The notes: generated from the sequence alone by a model not told the origin. Counted from the first letter of the stretch, positions 24,654-33,567 are shown. The stretch: DNA of 64,000 bases from Bacteroidales bacterium (GCA_017452265.1 JAFTMS010000018.1:62001-126000); one strand, 5' to 3'. Numbers and translations are program-made.

Positions 24654-26501
24654 TCAACTGTTTTCATCCACTATCTGGGCAATGTCCTTCACCGGTCTGT
24701 CCGAATAGCGTCCGAATGTGCTCTGGCAAAGCGGACAGGCTGTGACTATCGCGTCCGGAGAACCGGCAGTGAGGTTTGCCAGAGCATTCTCTGTCAGAGG
24801 CTTACGCTTGTCAAAGCCAAGTGTGAGACTTCCGAGGCTTCCTCCACAGCAGACACTTTCCTTACCATTCTTTGCTGCTTCTACAAGTTCGCCGACGGCA
24901 CTTACGACATGGCGGGGCTGTTCATAAATGTTGCATCCGCGCCCGAGTTCACAAGGGTCATGGTACACATATCTTGTATCTGAACGTGAAAGATTCAGCC
25001 TCCCTTCAGAAACAAGACGGTCAATGTATTCTGTATGGTGCAGCACTTCAACTCCTTCAAGACTGTACCGCTCCTTGAAGATACGGTAGCATATCGGACA
25101 ACTTAGAAGGAGCATGTCCGCACCTGACGTCTTTATTATCTCAGTATTCTTTTCAGCCATCTGCTTTGCCTGCTCCAATCTTCCAGCCATCCACATAGGC
25201 CTTCCGCAGCAGATTCCTCCTTCTTCATCCATGAATCTCCAGTCCACGCCCGATTTGTTCAATATAGAGACCATGGATTTCCTGATTGAAGGAGTCAAAG
25301 ACGTCATGCATCCTGCGAAATATAAGACTTTCTTATTTTCAGTATATGAAACATTTTTGTTTGCAGTATTAACAAAAATGTTATTAGTGTTTATGAGGCT
25401 ATTTACATCAATTTTCGAATAATCCGGACTGAGATTATACTTGATCTGCGTACGCTGTGCAATCCTCAGCTTGTCTCCTTCCACGCCCACCTGACATACC
25501 GCAGAACATTTGCCGCAAAGAAGGCACTTTTCACTGATTTCGTTGATCCGCCTTTGGTTGCCTCGCTTGAGCTGCCGGTTGAGATACACGGTCGCATCCT
25601 TGTTGTTGGCCTTGACCGCACCCATAGGGCAGGCGTCTATGCATACGCCGCATCCGGGACAGGTATGGACATATAGGCGTGATACTCCTTTGCGTGAATG
25701 CGTGATCAGGATGCCGGCATTGCGCATCGGGATGAGAAGTATTTCGGCCGGTATGTGCATATACCGGCTGAAAGGAAGTATGCACATGAAGGTTCCAAGC
25801 GTAAGTGAATATGCCCACCATGTCGGAAGCATGTTCATTTCACTGCCTAAAAACGAATGCAGCACGTGATTGAGTGACATCGTGAGGAATGAACCTCCGC
25901 TTATGTCAGCTGTAAAGCCTTCTGCAAGAAGTCTCAGCGGAAATATCAGCCAAAGTGAATACAGCCCGATTCTGTCGGTAAAGCTCAGTCTTGTCGTCCT
26001 TCTCATTCCGAATGCTCTTGAACGCACTCTCTTGACAAGCGCAAGCAGGATTCCGCTCAGAATTATCAAAAGGAAGAAGTCCATAAGAAAGAAGAAGAAC
26101 GAGCCTTGCATCGTATTGTCGTTCACTGCCACGAAGTATCGGAAGAAGATCGGATACCACAGCTTGTGTATGCGGTCTGGAGTGTAAAGGAACACCTCGA
26201 TGTGCCCGAGGAGTATTATCATGAACCAGCCGAAGGCTATGCTGGAGTGCATGTAACCCAGAAGCTTGTTGCGCTTCCATAGCTTTACATGGAACAGGCA
26301 GTCGCAGAACCAGTCCCTGACATTTTGGGCCATTATCTTCGGATTGATGAGAGAAAGGAAGAACTTCTTCTTGTCGGAGGCCGGAAGCTCCAGAATTACC
26401 CTCACGGCACCGATGGCGCAGCAGGACAACACGAAAATCATCCCTATCATGAAGGGAAGGACGAAATTGTTGTAGCCGGAAAGATGCGTCACATTATTCA
26501 T
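24654..26501 (-). CDS. Membrane HdrE-ferredoxin-HdrD fusion (DsrMK-like)
   Basis: The 615-residue protein joins three parts. Residues 1-260 have about five membrane helices (12-36, 86-106, 134-158, 178-196, 226-246) with conserved histidines, as in HdrE/NarI-type cytochrome b subunits. Residues 281-336 bind two [4Fe-4S] clusters (C281-C284-C287-C291 and C326-C329-C332-C336). Residues 392-600 hold two complete CCG domains (C398, CC431-432, C468xxC471; C517, CC551-552, C589xxC592), the HdrD/DsrK catalytic module. This predicts a menaquinol- or menaquinone-linked thiol/disulfide oxidoreductase facing the cytoplasm. The ATG at 26501 overlaps the upstream gene by four bases. The substrate is unknown. 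Confidence 0.85.
   Translation of the reverse strand: MNNVTHLSGYNNFVLPFMIGMIFVLSCCAIGAVRVILELPASDKKKFFLSLINPKIMAQNVRDWFCDCLFHVKLWKRNKLLGYMHSSIAFGWFMIILLGHIEVFLYTPDRIHKLWYPIFFRYFVAVNDNTMQGSFFFFLMDFFLLIILSGILLALVKRVRSRAFGMRRTTRLSFTDRIGLYSLWLIFPLRLLAEGFTADISGGSFLTMSLNHVLHSFLGSEMNMLPTWWAYSLTLGTFMCILPFSRYMHIPAEILLIPMRNAGILITHSRKGVSRLYVHTCPGCGVCIDACPMGAVKANNKDATVYLNRQLKRGNQRRINEISEKCLLCGKCSAVCQVGVEGDKLRIAQRTQIKYNLSPDYSKIDVNSLINTNNIFVNTANKNVSYTENKKVLYFAGCMTSLTPSIRKSMVSILNKSGVDWRFMDEEGGICCGRPMWMAGRLEQAKQMAEKNTEIIKTSGADMLLLSCPICYRIFKERYSLEGVEVLHHTEYIDRLVSEGRLNLSRSDTRYVYHDPCELGRGCNIYEQPRHVVSAVGELVEAAKNGKESVCCGGSLGSLTLGFDKRKPLTENALANLTAGSPDAIVTACPLCQSTFGRYSDRPVKDIAQIVDENS
25369..25382. repeat. 14-bp palindrome inside the HdrDE-like gene
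   Basis: This third copy of TAACAAAAATGTTA lies in the AT-rich linker codons (N-N-I-F-V-N) between the ferredoxin and CCG parts. A partial inverted copy, AAACATTTTTGTTT, lies just beside it. Confidence 0.5.
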
Positions 26502-26836
26502 ATGCTTTCCTCCTTTCCGTAAATCCTGCTTATGGACAGGATGAGATGTCTCGTGTTTATGCCCCGAGGGCACACCATCAGGCATTTTCCGCAAAGCATG
26601 CATGACGACATCATTGCATATGCCTCCTTTTCCCGTCCCTGCTGCAGGCACAGCAGTACCTTGCGTACGCTCATGCCGGAAAATTCCGATGCGCTGCATG
26701 TAGCGCTGCAGGAGCCGCAGGCCATGCACTTGGACGCATCCGGTTCAAGAGCGCAAAGCTTCTTGAAACGGTTTCTGTCGACCTTGTCCAGATCTATGGT
26801 CGAACTCGGCGATATCCTGAATCCGAACATGCTCAT
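26498..26836 (-). CDS. HdrC-like ferredoxin, small
   Basis: The 112-residue protein has two [4Fe-4S] motifs, C37-C40-C43-C47 (CMACGSCSATC) and C79-C82-C85-C89 (CMLCGKCLMVC), separated by a helical stretch, as in HdrC/GlpC N-terminal parts. It probably shuttles electrons between the HdrA-like flavoprotein and the membrane subunit. Its stop overlaps the HdrDE-like start (ATGA), and its own start overlaps the end of the HdrA-like gene by four bases, which implies a fixed stoichiometry in a complex. Confidence 0.85.
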   Translation of the reverse strand: MSMFGFRISPSSTIDLDKVDRNRFKKLCALEPDASKCMACGSCSATCSASEFSGMSVRKVLLCLQQGREKEAYAMMSSCMLCGKCLMVCPRGINTRHLILSISRIYGKEESI

Positions 26837-27852
26837 CTGCGTGAAATTATCGAGTTGTGGATTTCAAGTACGGCAGAGCGTGCCTCTGCGAGCGTCTCAG
26901 GCACAGTCTTCGGCCCAGTACATGCTCCGGCGTAGAAGATGCCGTTCTTAGGTGAGACTGTGTTGCGTGACACATTGTCCGTGCTTCTGAGGAAGCCGTC
27001 GGAATCTATCGGAAGCGACATCATGCCGGCAACCCTCGTGCTGTCCGGATTGCATACCATTCCTGACATGAGCACCAGGAGGTCAAGAGTGACCTTCATC
27101 GGCCTGCCTGCAAGCGTATCCTCTGCCTTTACAATCACTTTTCCGTCTATATTTTCGCTTACTTCGGACACGCGGCCTCGTATGAAGTGGATTCCGCAGT
27201 CGCGCTGTGCCTTTATATAGAAGTCCTCGAACTTCTTTCCGAAAAGCCTCAGATCCATGTAGAAGCAGTATATTTCCGCATCGGGGAATTTTTCCTTGAG
27301 CTCGATTGCCTGCTTTATGGCTGTGATGCAGCATACCTTGGAACATTGCGTATTGCGTGCCTTTTCATCACGTGAGCCGACGCAGTGGACGAATCCTACT
27401 GCCTTCATTGCTGAATTATCGATACGGCTGTCCTTGGAAGTGTTAAACCACTTCTCAAGGTCTTGGTTTGTAATTACTTGATTGTAAACCCCATATCCGT
27501 ATTCTTCCTTTTTTGCGGCATCGAAAAGTCTGAATCCCGTCGTGAAAAGAATATAGCGTGAGGTGATTGAAATTCCGTTGGACAGCATGATGTTGTATCT
27601 GTCCTTAAGTCTGTTGATGAAGGATATTTCCGTATGAAGGAATATGTTGGCATCCTTGCTTGAGGAGACAAGTTCGTCAACGATATCCTTTGCCGGCTTC
27701 ATGTCCGGAAACAGCTTGTGCCAATCCGCGACATGACCGCCCAGATGATCGCTCTTCTCTATGACAATAGGGGAATGACCAAGCGCCAGAAGCTGTCTTG
27801 CTGCTTCCAGTCCGGCAATACCGCCACCAATAATTACAACTATCTCATTCAT
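26833..27852 (-). CDS. HdrA/QmoA-like FAD oxidoreductase
   Basis: This 339-residue flavoprotein has a Rossmann FAD motif VIIGGGIAGLEAA (about 6-18), the HdrA-type motif FVHCVGSRDEKARNTQCSKVCC (split: VHCVGSRD and QCSKVCCITAIKQA) and a C-terminal FAD block FYAGACTGPKTVPETLAEA. HdrA proteins are usually about 650 residues with extra ferredoxin domains; this one has only the flavin core, like QmoA. In Qmo/Hdr complexes this subunit passes or bifurcates electrons. The separate ferredoxin gene next door may replace the missing domains. Confidence 0.85.
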   Translation of the reverse strand: MNEIVVIIGGGIAGLEAARQLLALGHSPIVIEKSDHLGGHVADWHKLFPDMKPAKDIVDELVSSSKDANIFLHTEISFINRLKDRYNIMLSNGISITSRYILFTTGFRLFDAAKKEEYGYGVYNQVITNQDLEKWFNTSKDSRIDNSAMKAVGFVHCVGSRDEKARNTQCSKVCCITAIKQAIELKEKFPDAEIYCFYMDLRLFGKKFEDFYIKAQRDCGIHFIRGRVSEVSENIDGKVIVKAEDTLAGRPMKVTLDLLVLMSGMVCNPDSTRVAGMMSLPIDSDGFLRSTDNVSRNTVSPKNGIFYAGACTGPKTVPETLAEARSAVLEIHNSIISRR

Positions 27853-27862
27853 AAAAATTCAT

Positions 27863-28933
27863 CTAATAACATTTGAGATTTTGCGGAAGGCCCGGTCTCA
27901 TAATTTCCTTCCTGTCCAGACCTTTGTATTTGTCTTCCGGGACATACGGTATGCCTATCTTGTCGAGAAGTGGCTCTACTGCTACCTGATGCAGCTGCAG
28001 ACCGAGATCCCAAGGGTCGTATCCGAGCACCAGACCTGCGACCTCCTCATAGGTGAACACTGGGATTCCATATCCGTTCTGACCGTAGGTCTTGCCTTCG
28101 GTTTCTGCTATTACATACTGCCATCTGTCAAGGAAATACGGACAGCCCGGGCAGTTTGTTATGATCATGTCCGGCCTGTAGGGTTCCATGGATTCGAATT
28201 TCTTGTATGTGTTTGATACCGAGTACCCTCTGTTGGCCTTTATGTGATACTGACGGAAGCCGTATCCGCAGCAGTGCCGTCTTTCCGGATAATCTATCAC
28301 GTTTCCGCCCCATGCTTCCACCATGCCGGCAAGCACATACGGATATTCCGCTCCTCCTATTCCTTTTGACGGAAACATCTTGGCATAGTGGCATCCTATG
28401 TGTTCGACAACCCGTAACGGCTCTCCAGTCTCTTTGTTGACAAGGTGGTGCACGGCTTTTTCTGCAATTTCGTTGCGGTACTTGAATATGAGGTCGCTTG
28501 TATGGGCAAGATATTTCGGCTTCCTGAACTCCTTGCGGCATGCCTTCCACAGCAGTTCCCTTATCCGTGTCTCAAGTTCCGGGAATTCATGCCATGTCTC
28601 GAGTATCTCGGTATAATTTCCGAATGAAGTTATGCATGATGCGACATAGTTCTCGTATCCGGCCTCCGTCATTAGGGCGAACTGCCTTGCAACAATGGTC
28701 ATGGCCGTTTCCTGCGGAATCGTGTCGCAATGGTATGCGATGCCGCCGCATGTCGTATGATGTTCTGTCTCATGGAAATCCCTTCCGAGAACATTTCTGC
28801 ATATTTCAAGAAACATCCTTTCCGACCCCGGAAAGAAGTTCTGCCTTATGCAGCTTCGGACATAATACCAGTGGTCGTCTGGAATCTCCTTCTGATAGTC
28901 CGACCAGATCTTCTGTTTGCCTTGGTAAATCAT
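27863..28933 (-). CDS. HdrB-like CCG-domain protein
   Basis: The 356-residue protein has a complete C-terminal CCG domain (C181, CC221-222 in RRHCCGYGF, C261xxC264 in NCPGCPYF), the site of the non-cubane [4Fe-4S] cluster in HdrB. The N-terminal CCG domain is degenerate: TCGG (61-64) has lost one of the paired cysteines and C100 lacks its CxxC partner. It therefore probably binds one catalytic cluster instead of two. The HdrC-like stop overlaps its start by four bases. It is a soluble partner of the HdrC- and HdrA-like proteins. Confidence 0.84.
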   Translation of the reverse strand: MIYQGKQKIWSDYQKEIPDDHWYYVRSCIRQNFFPGSERMFLEICRNVLGRDFHETEHHTTCGGIAYHCDTIPQETAMTIVARQFALMTEAGYENYVASCITSFGNYTEILETWHEFPELETRIRELLWKACRKEFRKPKYLAHTSDLIFKYRNEIAEKAVHHLVNKETGEPLRVVEHIGCHYAKMFPSKGIGGAEYPYVLAGMVEAWGGNVIDYPERRHCCGYGFRQYHIKANRGYSVSNTYKKFESMEPYRPDMIITNCPGCPYFLDRWQYVIAETEGKTYGQNGYGIPVFTYEEVAGLVLGYDPWDLGLQLHQVAVEPLLDKIGIPYVPEDKYKGLDRKEIMRPGLPQNLKCY

Positions 28934-29631
28934 AATCCGTCATTGAAATGATTGTCTGAACATTGTTCGAATGTGTGTCTGAAGTATTCCTCCATTGTCA
29001 TCCCCATCTCCTTTGCCTTCTCCTGTGAACATTTCTCCACTGTCCCGATCCTTTCCGTCGCTCCGGTCACGTCAAAGATGCTTTTCAGTTCATCAAGCGA
29101 TTCCTGCGGAATCTTTCTGAGAATTCCCGGGCCTTCGCCCATGTAATTGGCTCCCAATCTTGCCAGACTGTCCTTGAGATGCTCGAAGTGCCATTTCCAT
29201 ACAGGCCCTGATTCCGTGTGGTCCTCCCAGCTGAATGTTTCCGGATGAATGCAGTAGCCGTATTTCAATATGTTTCCTGTCAAGAGCTTGGTGAGGGGGT
29301 AGAGCTGGCGTCCCTTTTCCGATTCCGTGAAATATCCGAGGCTGGCAGAGAGATTCCTCAGTGCCATGATTACGAGGCCAGGGCCATTTTTGCGCGGACA
29401 TCTTGTAACGCACGACATGCACTCGCCGCAGTACCAGATGGTGTCGCTTTTGAGCAGGTTCTCTATTTCCTCTTCGTCGCCGCGCTGGACTATGTCCACG
29501 ATCTTGCGCGGATCGTACCTGTAGAACTCTGCAGCAGGGCATATTGCTGTGCAGGTCCCGCAGTTGATGCAGGTCTTCAGACCTTCCTTTACGCGATAGT
29601 CCTCGCGAAGCATGTCATAAAGCTTTCCCAT
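28930..29631 (-). CDS. HdrC-like iron-sulfur protein
   Basis: The 233-residue protein has two [4Fe-4S] motifs near the N-terminus, C21-C24-C27-C31 (CINCGTCTAIC) and C68-C71-C74-C78 (CGECMSCVTRC), each followed by a proline, as in HdrC. A C-terminal extension of about 140 residues is unusual for HdrC (typically about 180-190 in all) and ends in an acidic helix. It overlaps the HdrB-like gene by four bases and starts 4 bp after the exchanger stop. Confidence 0.85.
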   Translation of the reverse strand: MGKLYDMLREDYRVKEGLKTCINCGTCTAICPAAEFYRYDPRKIVDIVQRGDEEEIENLLKSDTIWYCGECMSCVTRCPRKNGPGLVIMALRNLSASLGYFTESEKGRQLYPLTKLLTGNILKYGYCIHPETFSWEDHTESGPVWKWHFEHLKDSLARLGANYMGEGPGILRKIPQESLDELKSIFDVTGATERIGTVEKCSQEKAKEMGMTMEEYFRHTFEQCSDNHFNDGL

Positions 29632-29635
29632 TGTG

Positions 29636-30592
29636 TCATAGATTTGCTATGAGATACCACATATAGCCGGCTTCCATAAGCAGAAGCAGAACACCTTCCA
29701 TACGGTCGAGCTGTCTCTTCTTGAACATATATGCGCTGGCAAGGATGAAGACCGAGCACAGGAGTACAGCACCGAGGTCGACTGTCGTCATACCGCTGAA
29801 GGACAGCGGATTGATGAGGGCTGCACCTCCGAGTATCAGCAGGATGTTCGAGATGTTGGAGCCGAGGATGTTTCCGAGAGCCAGCTGTCCGCGTCCCTTG
29901 AGGGCGGCTACAACGCATGTCGCAAGTTCAGGCATCGATGTTCCGGCCGCCATGACCGTGATTGCTATGAACTTGTCGGAAACACCGAACATTTTTGCAA
30001 GCTCGGTCGCCGAATTGACGAAAAGCCTTCCACCGAAGATCAGGGCGGCAAGTCCGGCGATAATCAGGATTATGGAGACCCCGAGGCCGTACTGCTTCAC
30101 ACCTTCCCCTTCTTCTTCGTCAGCTGAATCCGATTTGAACGAACTCCAGAGATACCATGCGAAGATGGCAAGCAGGATGATTCCGTCGATTCTGCTGAGC
30201 TGGTCTGTTCCCTTGCCGAAAAGTGTGAAGTTCATACCGAGGAGGATCAGCAGCAGCGTCACTATTATATTAAGAGGTATATCCTTCTTCAGGTTGCTTT
30301 TTGTGATCACAAGCGGAGATATCAGGGCAGTCACTCCGAGTATCAGCATTGTGTTGAAGATGTTGGAGCCTACGATGTTTCCGATTGCCATGTCTGCCTT
30401 TCCCTGAAATGACGAAAGGAAGCTCACTACCATTTCCGGAGTCGACGTACCTATGCCGACTATCGTCAGTCCGATTATGAATTCACTGAGGCCGAACTTC
30501 TTGGCGAGGCTGGACGAGCCGTCCACAAGCCAGTTGGCTCCGAAAAGTATGAGCAGGAGTCCTGCAAGCAGGATCAGTATCTGCAATGTCAT
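29636..30592 (-). CDS. CaCA-family Na+/Ca2+ exchanger (YrbG-like)
   Basis: The 318-residue membrane protein has ten helices and two alpha repeats: GIGTSTPEMVVSFLSSF with GNIVGSNIFN in the first half, and AAGTSMPELATCVVAAL with GNILGSNISN in the second. The acidic residues in the GTS-PE motifs bind the cation. It exchanges Ca2+ for Na+ or H+ across the inner membrane. It is the first gene of the Hdr-like operon (4-bp gap to the HdrC-like gene), an unexpected partner. A second paralogue is at 35547. Confidence 0.92.
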   Translation of the reverse strand: MTLQILILLAGLLLILFGANWLVDGSSSLAKKFGLSEFIIGLTIVGIGTSTPEMVVSFLSSFQGKADMAIGNIVGSNIFNTMLILGVTALISPLVITKSNLKKDIPLNIIVTLLLILLGMNFTLFGKGTDQLSRIDGIILLAIFAWYLWSSFKSDSADEEEGEGVKQYGLGVSIILIIAGLAALIFGGRLFVNSATELAKMFGVSDKFIAITVMAAGTSMPELATCVVAALKGRGQLALGNILGSNISNILLILGGAALINPLSFSGMTTVDLGAVLLCSVFILASAYMFKKRQLDRMEGVLLLLMEAGYMWYLIANL

Positions 30593-30637
30593 GGTCTTTA
30601 GGTTTTAATAACTTATTAAAGTACTTCTCAATTTTGG

Positions 30638-30645
30638 CAAAGTTA
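30638..30645 (-). promoter_or_regulatory. -7 element of the exchanger/Hdr-like operon
   Basis: The minus strand reads TAACTTTG, 46 bp before the ATG at 30592. It is back to back with the -7 box of the NfeD-type gene at 30668-30675. Confidence 0.5.
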
Positions 30646-30667
30646 TTAAAAAATATCTGAAATTCGT

Positions 30668-30675
30668 TATATTTG
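30668..30675 (+). promoter_or_regulatory. -7 element of the NfeD-type gene
   Basis: TATATTTG places the transcript start near 30682, which rules out start codons before 30690. Confidence 0.55.
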
Positions 30676-30702
30676 TGCTCTATACGTCAAACAAGTATGT
30701 AT

Positions 30703-32028
30703 ATGAAGAAATTTTTGACCTTATTTTCCGCTATTGTGCTGTCATTTTCGGCTTTAGCTTCAGATTCGCTGACCGTGATCTACCGTATAAGGCTGGATCA
30801 GGACATTGACGCTTCTGCCCAGAGGCTCGTGACCTTCGGCCTTGAAAAGGCCTCCGAGGCTTCAGCCGACTATGTGCTTCTGGATCTGAACACCTATGGT
30901 GGTGCTTTGAATGCCGCCGACAGCATCAGAAGCGCAATCCTGCGTTATGATAAACCGGTTGTGGCCTATGTGAACATGCAGGCGGCATCGGCCGGAGCGC
31001 TTATAAGCATCGCATGTGATTCCATTTATATGAAGACGGGAAGCTCTATCGGTGCTGCGACCGTTGTGAATCAGGGAGGGGACGTGATGCCGGACAAATA
31101 CCAGTCGTTCATGCGCGGTATGATGAGGGCGACGGCGGAAGCGAGCGGAAGGGATCCGCATATCGCCGAGTCCATGACGGATACTGCCAATGTGCTGAGC
31201 ATGACGCCGACCGAGGCTATGGAGGTTGGCTACTGCGAGGGAATATGTGAGGATGAATATGAAGTGGCGCATAAGGTTACTGGTGGCAATGAGTTTATAA
31301 TCAAGAATATGACTGATGATATGACATGGGTGGACAAACTTATACAGCTGCTGCTCAATCCGTTCCTTCAGTCGATATTCATGATGATGATAGTCGGCGG
31401 CATATTCGTGGAGATACGCACTCCGGGTATCGGTCTGCCGCTTGTAACTGCAATCGTCGGTGCCTTGCTGTATTTTGCTCCGGCATATGTGGGGCATCTG
31501 GCATCCAACTGGGAGATTCTTCTTTTCGTCATCGGACTTATATTGATAGGACTGGAAATCTTTGTGATACCGGGTTTCGGGGTTTGCGGAATATCAGGAA
31601 TCATTGCTGTGGTCGTTTCCCTGGCCTTTGCTATGGTAGACAATATAGAGCTGCGCGAATGGGACGGTACTTTGAACCTTGAGCCTGTACTCATGCCGGT
31701 CGGTATCGTGATAATATCCGCGACTGTGGCCATATTCGGCTCTGTCTGGCTTGTGAAGAAGCTGTATGCCACCCGTACATTCGACCATATAGCTCTTCGG
31801 CAGGAACTGACTGCAGAAGAAGGCTTCACAGGAGTGGAATCGGGGTTGGAAACTCTTGCTGGTGAATCGGTTACTGTGTTTACTGATATGCGGCCTTCCG
31901 GAAAGGTCCGTACCGCTGACGGAAGAATCCTTGAGGCAGCATTGAAGTACGGAGGCTTTGCTTCCAAAGGTGAAACGCTGAAGGTGGTTTCGGCCGAGCA
32001 GGGTAGGGTTTACTGCGAGAGGGTATAA
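30703..32028 (+). CDS. NfeD-like membrane-bound serine protease (ClpP class)
   Basis: The 441-residue protein has a signal peptide (MKKFLTLFSAIVLSFSALAS), a ClpP/crotonase-type protease domain with the nucleophile serine in MQAASAGALISIACD, four to five membrane helices (about 225-330) and a C-terminal OB-like NfeD domain ending in a basic strand. Such proteins work with stomatin/SPFH partners in membrane quality control; no SPFH gene is adjacent. The ATG at 30703 is preferred (30697 is possible), because the promoter lies at 30668-30675. Confidence 0.88.
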   Translation: MKKFLTLFSAIVLSFSALASDSLTVIYRIRLDQDIDASAQRLVTFGLEKASEASADYVLLDLNTYGGALNAADSIRSAILRYDKPVVAYVNMQAASAGALISIACDSIYMKTGSSIGAATVVNQGGDVMPDKYQSFMRGMMRATAEASGRDPHIAESMTDTANVLSMTPTEAMEVGYCEGICEDEYEVAHKVTGGNEFIIKNMTDDMTWVDKLIQLLLNPFLQSIFMMMIVGGIFVEIRTPGIGLPLVTAIVGALLYFAPAYVGHLASNWEILLFVIGLILIGLEIFVIPGFGVCGISGIIAVVVSLAFAMVDNIELREWDGTLNLEPVLMPVGIVIISATVAIFGSVWLVKKLYATRTFDHIALRQELTAEEGFTGVESGLETLAGESVTVFTDMRPSGKVRTADGRILEAALKYGGFASKGETLKVVSAEQGRVYCERV

Positions 32029-32030
32029 GA

Positions 32031-32053
32031 AAAATCCCCGGTCCGAGCCGGGG
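32031..32053 (-). terminator. Terminator of rlmD
   Basis: Stem CCCCGG (32036-32041) with CCGGGG (32048-32053); on the minus strand ATTTTTC follows. It lies between two convergent genes and may also end the NfeD-type transcript. Confidence 0.75.
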
Positions 32054-32102
32054 ATCATGGATTTCAGCCTGTGCTGACGAAATGTCGGACGCCGGCTGTT
32101 TT

Positions 32103-33509
32103 TTATTTTCGTTTGAGTGCGACTACGTTTTCGACGTGGTGGGTGTGCGGAAACATGTCCACAGGACGTACTGCCGTAATCTCATAGTCCCTGCAGAGTA
32201 TCTCGAGGTCACGTGCCTGTGACGCCGGGTTACAGCTTACATAGACCATACGGTCCGGAGCGGCGTTGAGAATGACCTGGGCCACATCTGGATGTATTCC
32301 GGCACGAGGCGGATCAAGGATTATGACGTCCGGCCTTCCGTGCTCTTCCACGAATGCATCCGTAAGAATATCCTTCATGTCTCCGGCAAAGAAATCGCAG
32401 TTGGTGATTCCGTTGTTTTCAGCATTGATTTTTGCGTCCTCAATCGCTTCCGGCACATATTCGATTCCGATGACCTTTGATGCCTGTCGTGAAACGAACT
32501 GGGCAATCGTTCCCGTGCCTGTATAAAGATCGTAAACGACCTCAGAGCCTGTCAGAGCGGCATATTCGCGTGCCACGCTGTAGAGTTTGTACGCCTGCTT
32601 CGTATTGGTCTGATAGAACGATTTCGGCCCGATCTTGAACTTAAGGCCTTCCATGTATTCATATATCGCATCGTCACCCTTGTAGAGAACGCACTCCTGG
32701 TCGGAGATGGAATCGTTCATCTTTCCGTTTATGACATAGTAAAGCGATGTGATCTGCGGAAATTCAGCCGCCACGGCATTCAGAAGGGCAGTGCGTGCTT
32801 CGACATCCTCATGGTAGAAGCATATGATGAGCATCACGTTTCCTTCTTCGGTCGTGCGGATGAACATGTTGCGGAGGAAGCCACTGTGTTCACGTATATT
32901 GAAGAAACTGAGTCCATGCTCGAGGGCGTATTTCTTTATGAAGAGGCGGATTTCATTCGACGGAGACGGTTGGAGGTAGCAGTGGTCTATGTCGAGAACC
33001 TTGTCGAAGAAGCGGCCTACATGAAAGCCGAGACCGTATTTTTCCTGTTCGCTCAATGCTTCCGGATCCTCGTTTTCAAAAAGCCATCTGCGCTGCGAGA
33101 ATGTGAATTCCAGCTTGTTGCGATAGTACTGCGTCTGGTCGGAAGGCACAATAGGGGTGATTTCCGGCACGTCGAGATGGCCTATGCGGACGAGCTGGTC
33201 ATACACCTGCTGCTGCTTTGCCTGAAGCTGCATCTCGTACGGGAGGGGCTGCCATTTGCATCCGCCACATACGCCGAAATGGCTGCAGAACGGCTCCAGA
33301 CGATGTTCGGACGGTTTTACCATACGCACGATGATGCCCTCCATATAGTTCTTTTTCTTCTTTGTCAGCTTTACATCCACAATATCACCCGGCACAGCGA
33401 ACGGAACAAAAAGTACCGTGCCGTCAATCCTTGCCAAAGCCTTGCCCTCTGCAGCGACCGATTCGATCGCCACATTCTCCAAAATTATTTCCTGCTTCCT
33501 TCTTCCCAT
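32103..33509 (-). CDS. rlmD: 23S rRNA (uracil-C5)-methyltransferase, RlmD type
   Basis: The 468-residue enzyme has an N-terminal TRAM RNA-binding domain (about 1-62), an iron-sulfur motif with C75, C81 and C84 (FCSHFGVCGGC), and a Rossmann methyltransferase domain with VYDLYTGTGTIAQF, ILDPPRAG and the catalytic cysteine in VYVSCNPASQARD. It makes 5-methyluridine in 23S rRNA (U1939 in E. coli) from SAM. RlmC/RumB-like or TrmA-like activity cannot be excluded, but the TRAM plus Fe-S layout favours RlmD. Confidence 0.92.
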   Translation of the reverse strand: MGRRKQEIILENVAIESVAAEGKALARIDGTVLFVPFAVPGDIVDVKLTKKKKNYMEGIIVRMVKPSEHRLEPFCSHFGVCGGCKWQPLPYEMQLQAKQQQVYDQLVRIGHLDVPEITPIVPSDQTQYYRNKLEFTFSQRRWLFENEDPEALSEQEKYGLGFHVGRFFDKVLDIDHCYLQPSPSNEIRLFIKKYALEHGLSFFNIREHSGFLRNMFIRTTEEGNVMLIICFYHEDVEARTALLNAVAAEFPQITSLYYVINGKMNDSISDQECVLYKGDDAIYEYMEGLKFKIGPKSFYQTNTKQAYKLYSVAREYAALTGSEVVYDLYTGTGTIAQFVSRQASKVIGIEYVPEAIEDAKINAENNGITNCDFFAGDMKDILTDAFVEEHGRPDVIILDPPRAGIHPDVAQVILNAAPDRMVYVSCNPASQARDLEILCRDYEITAVRPVDMFPHTHHVENVVALKRK

Positions 33510-33567
33510 AAATACTTTAAGTTTTATAATTATTTATAGACTGTTATGCGGAATTGGCATTTTCGCA

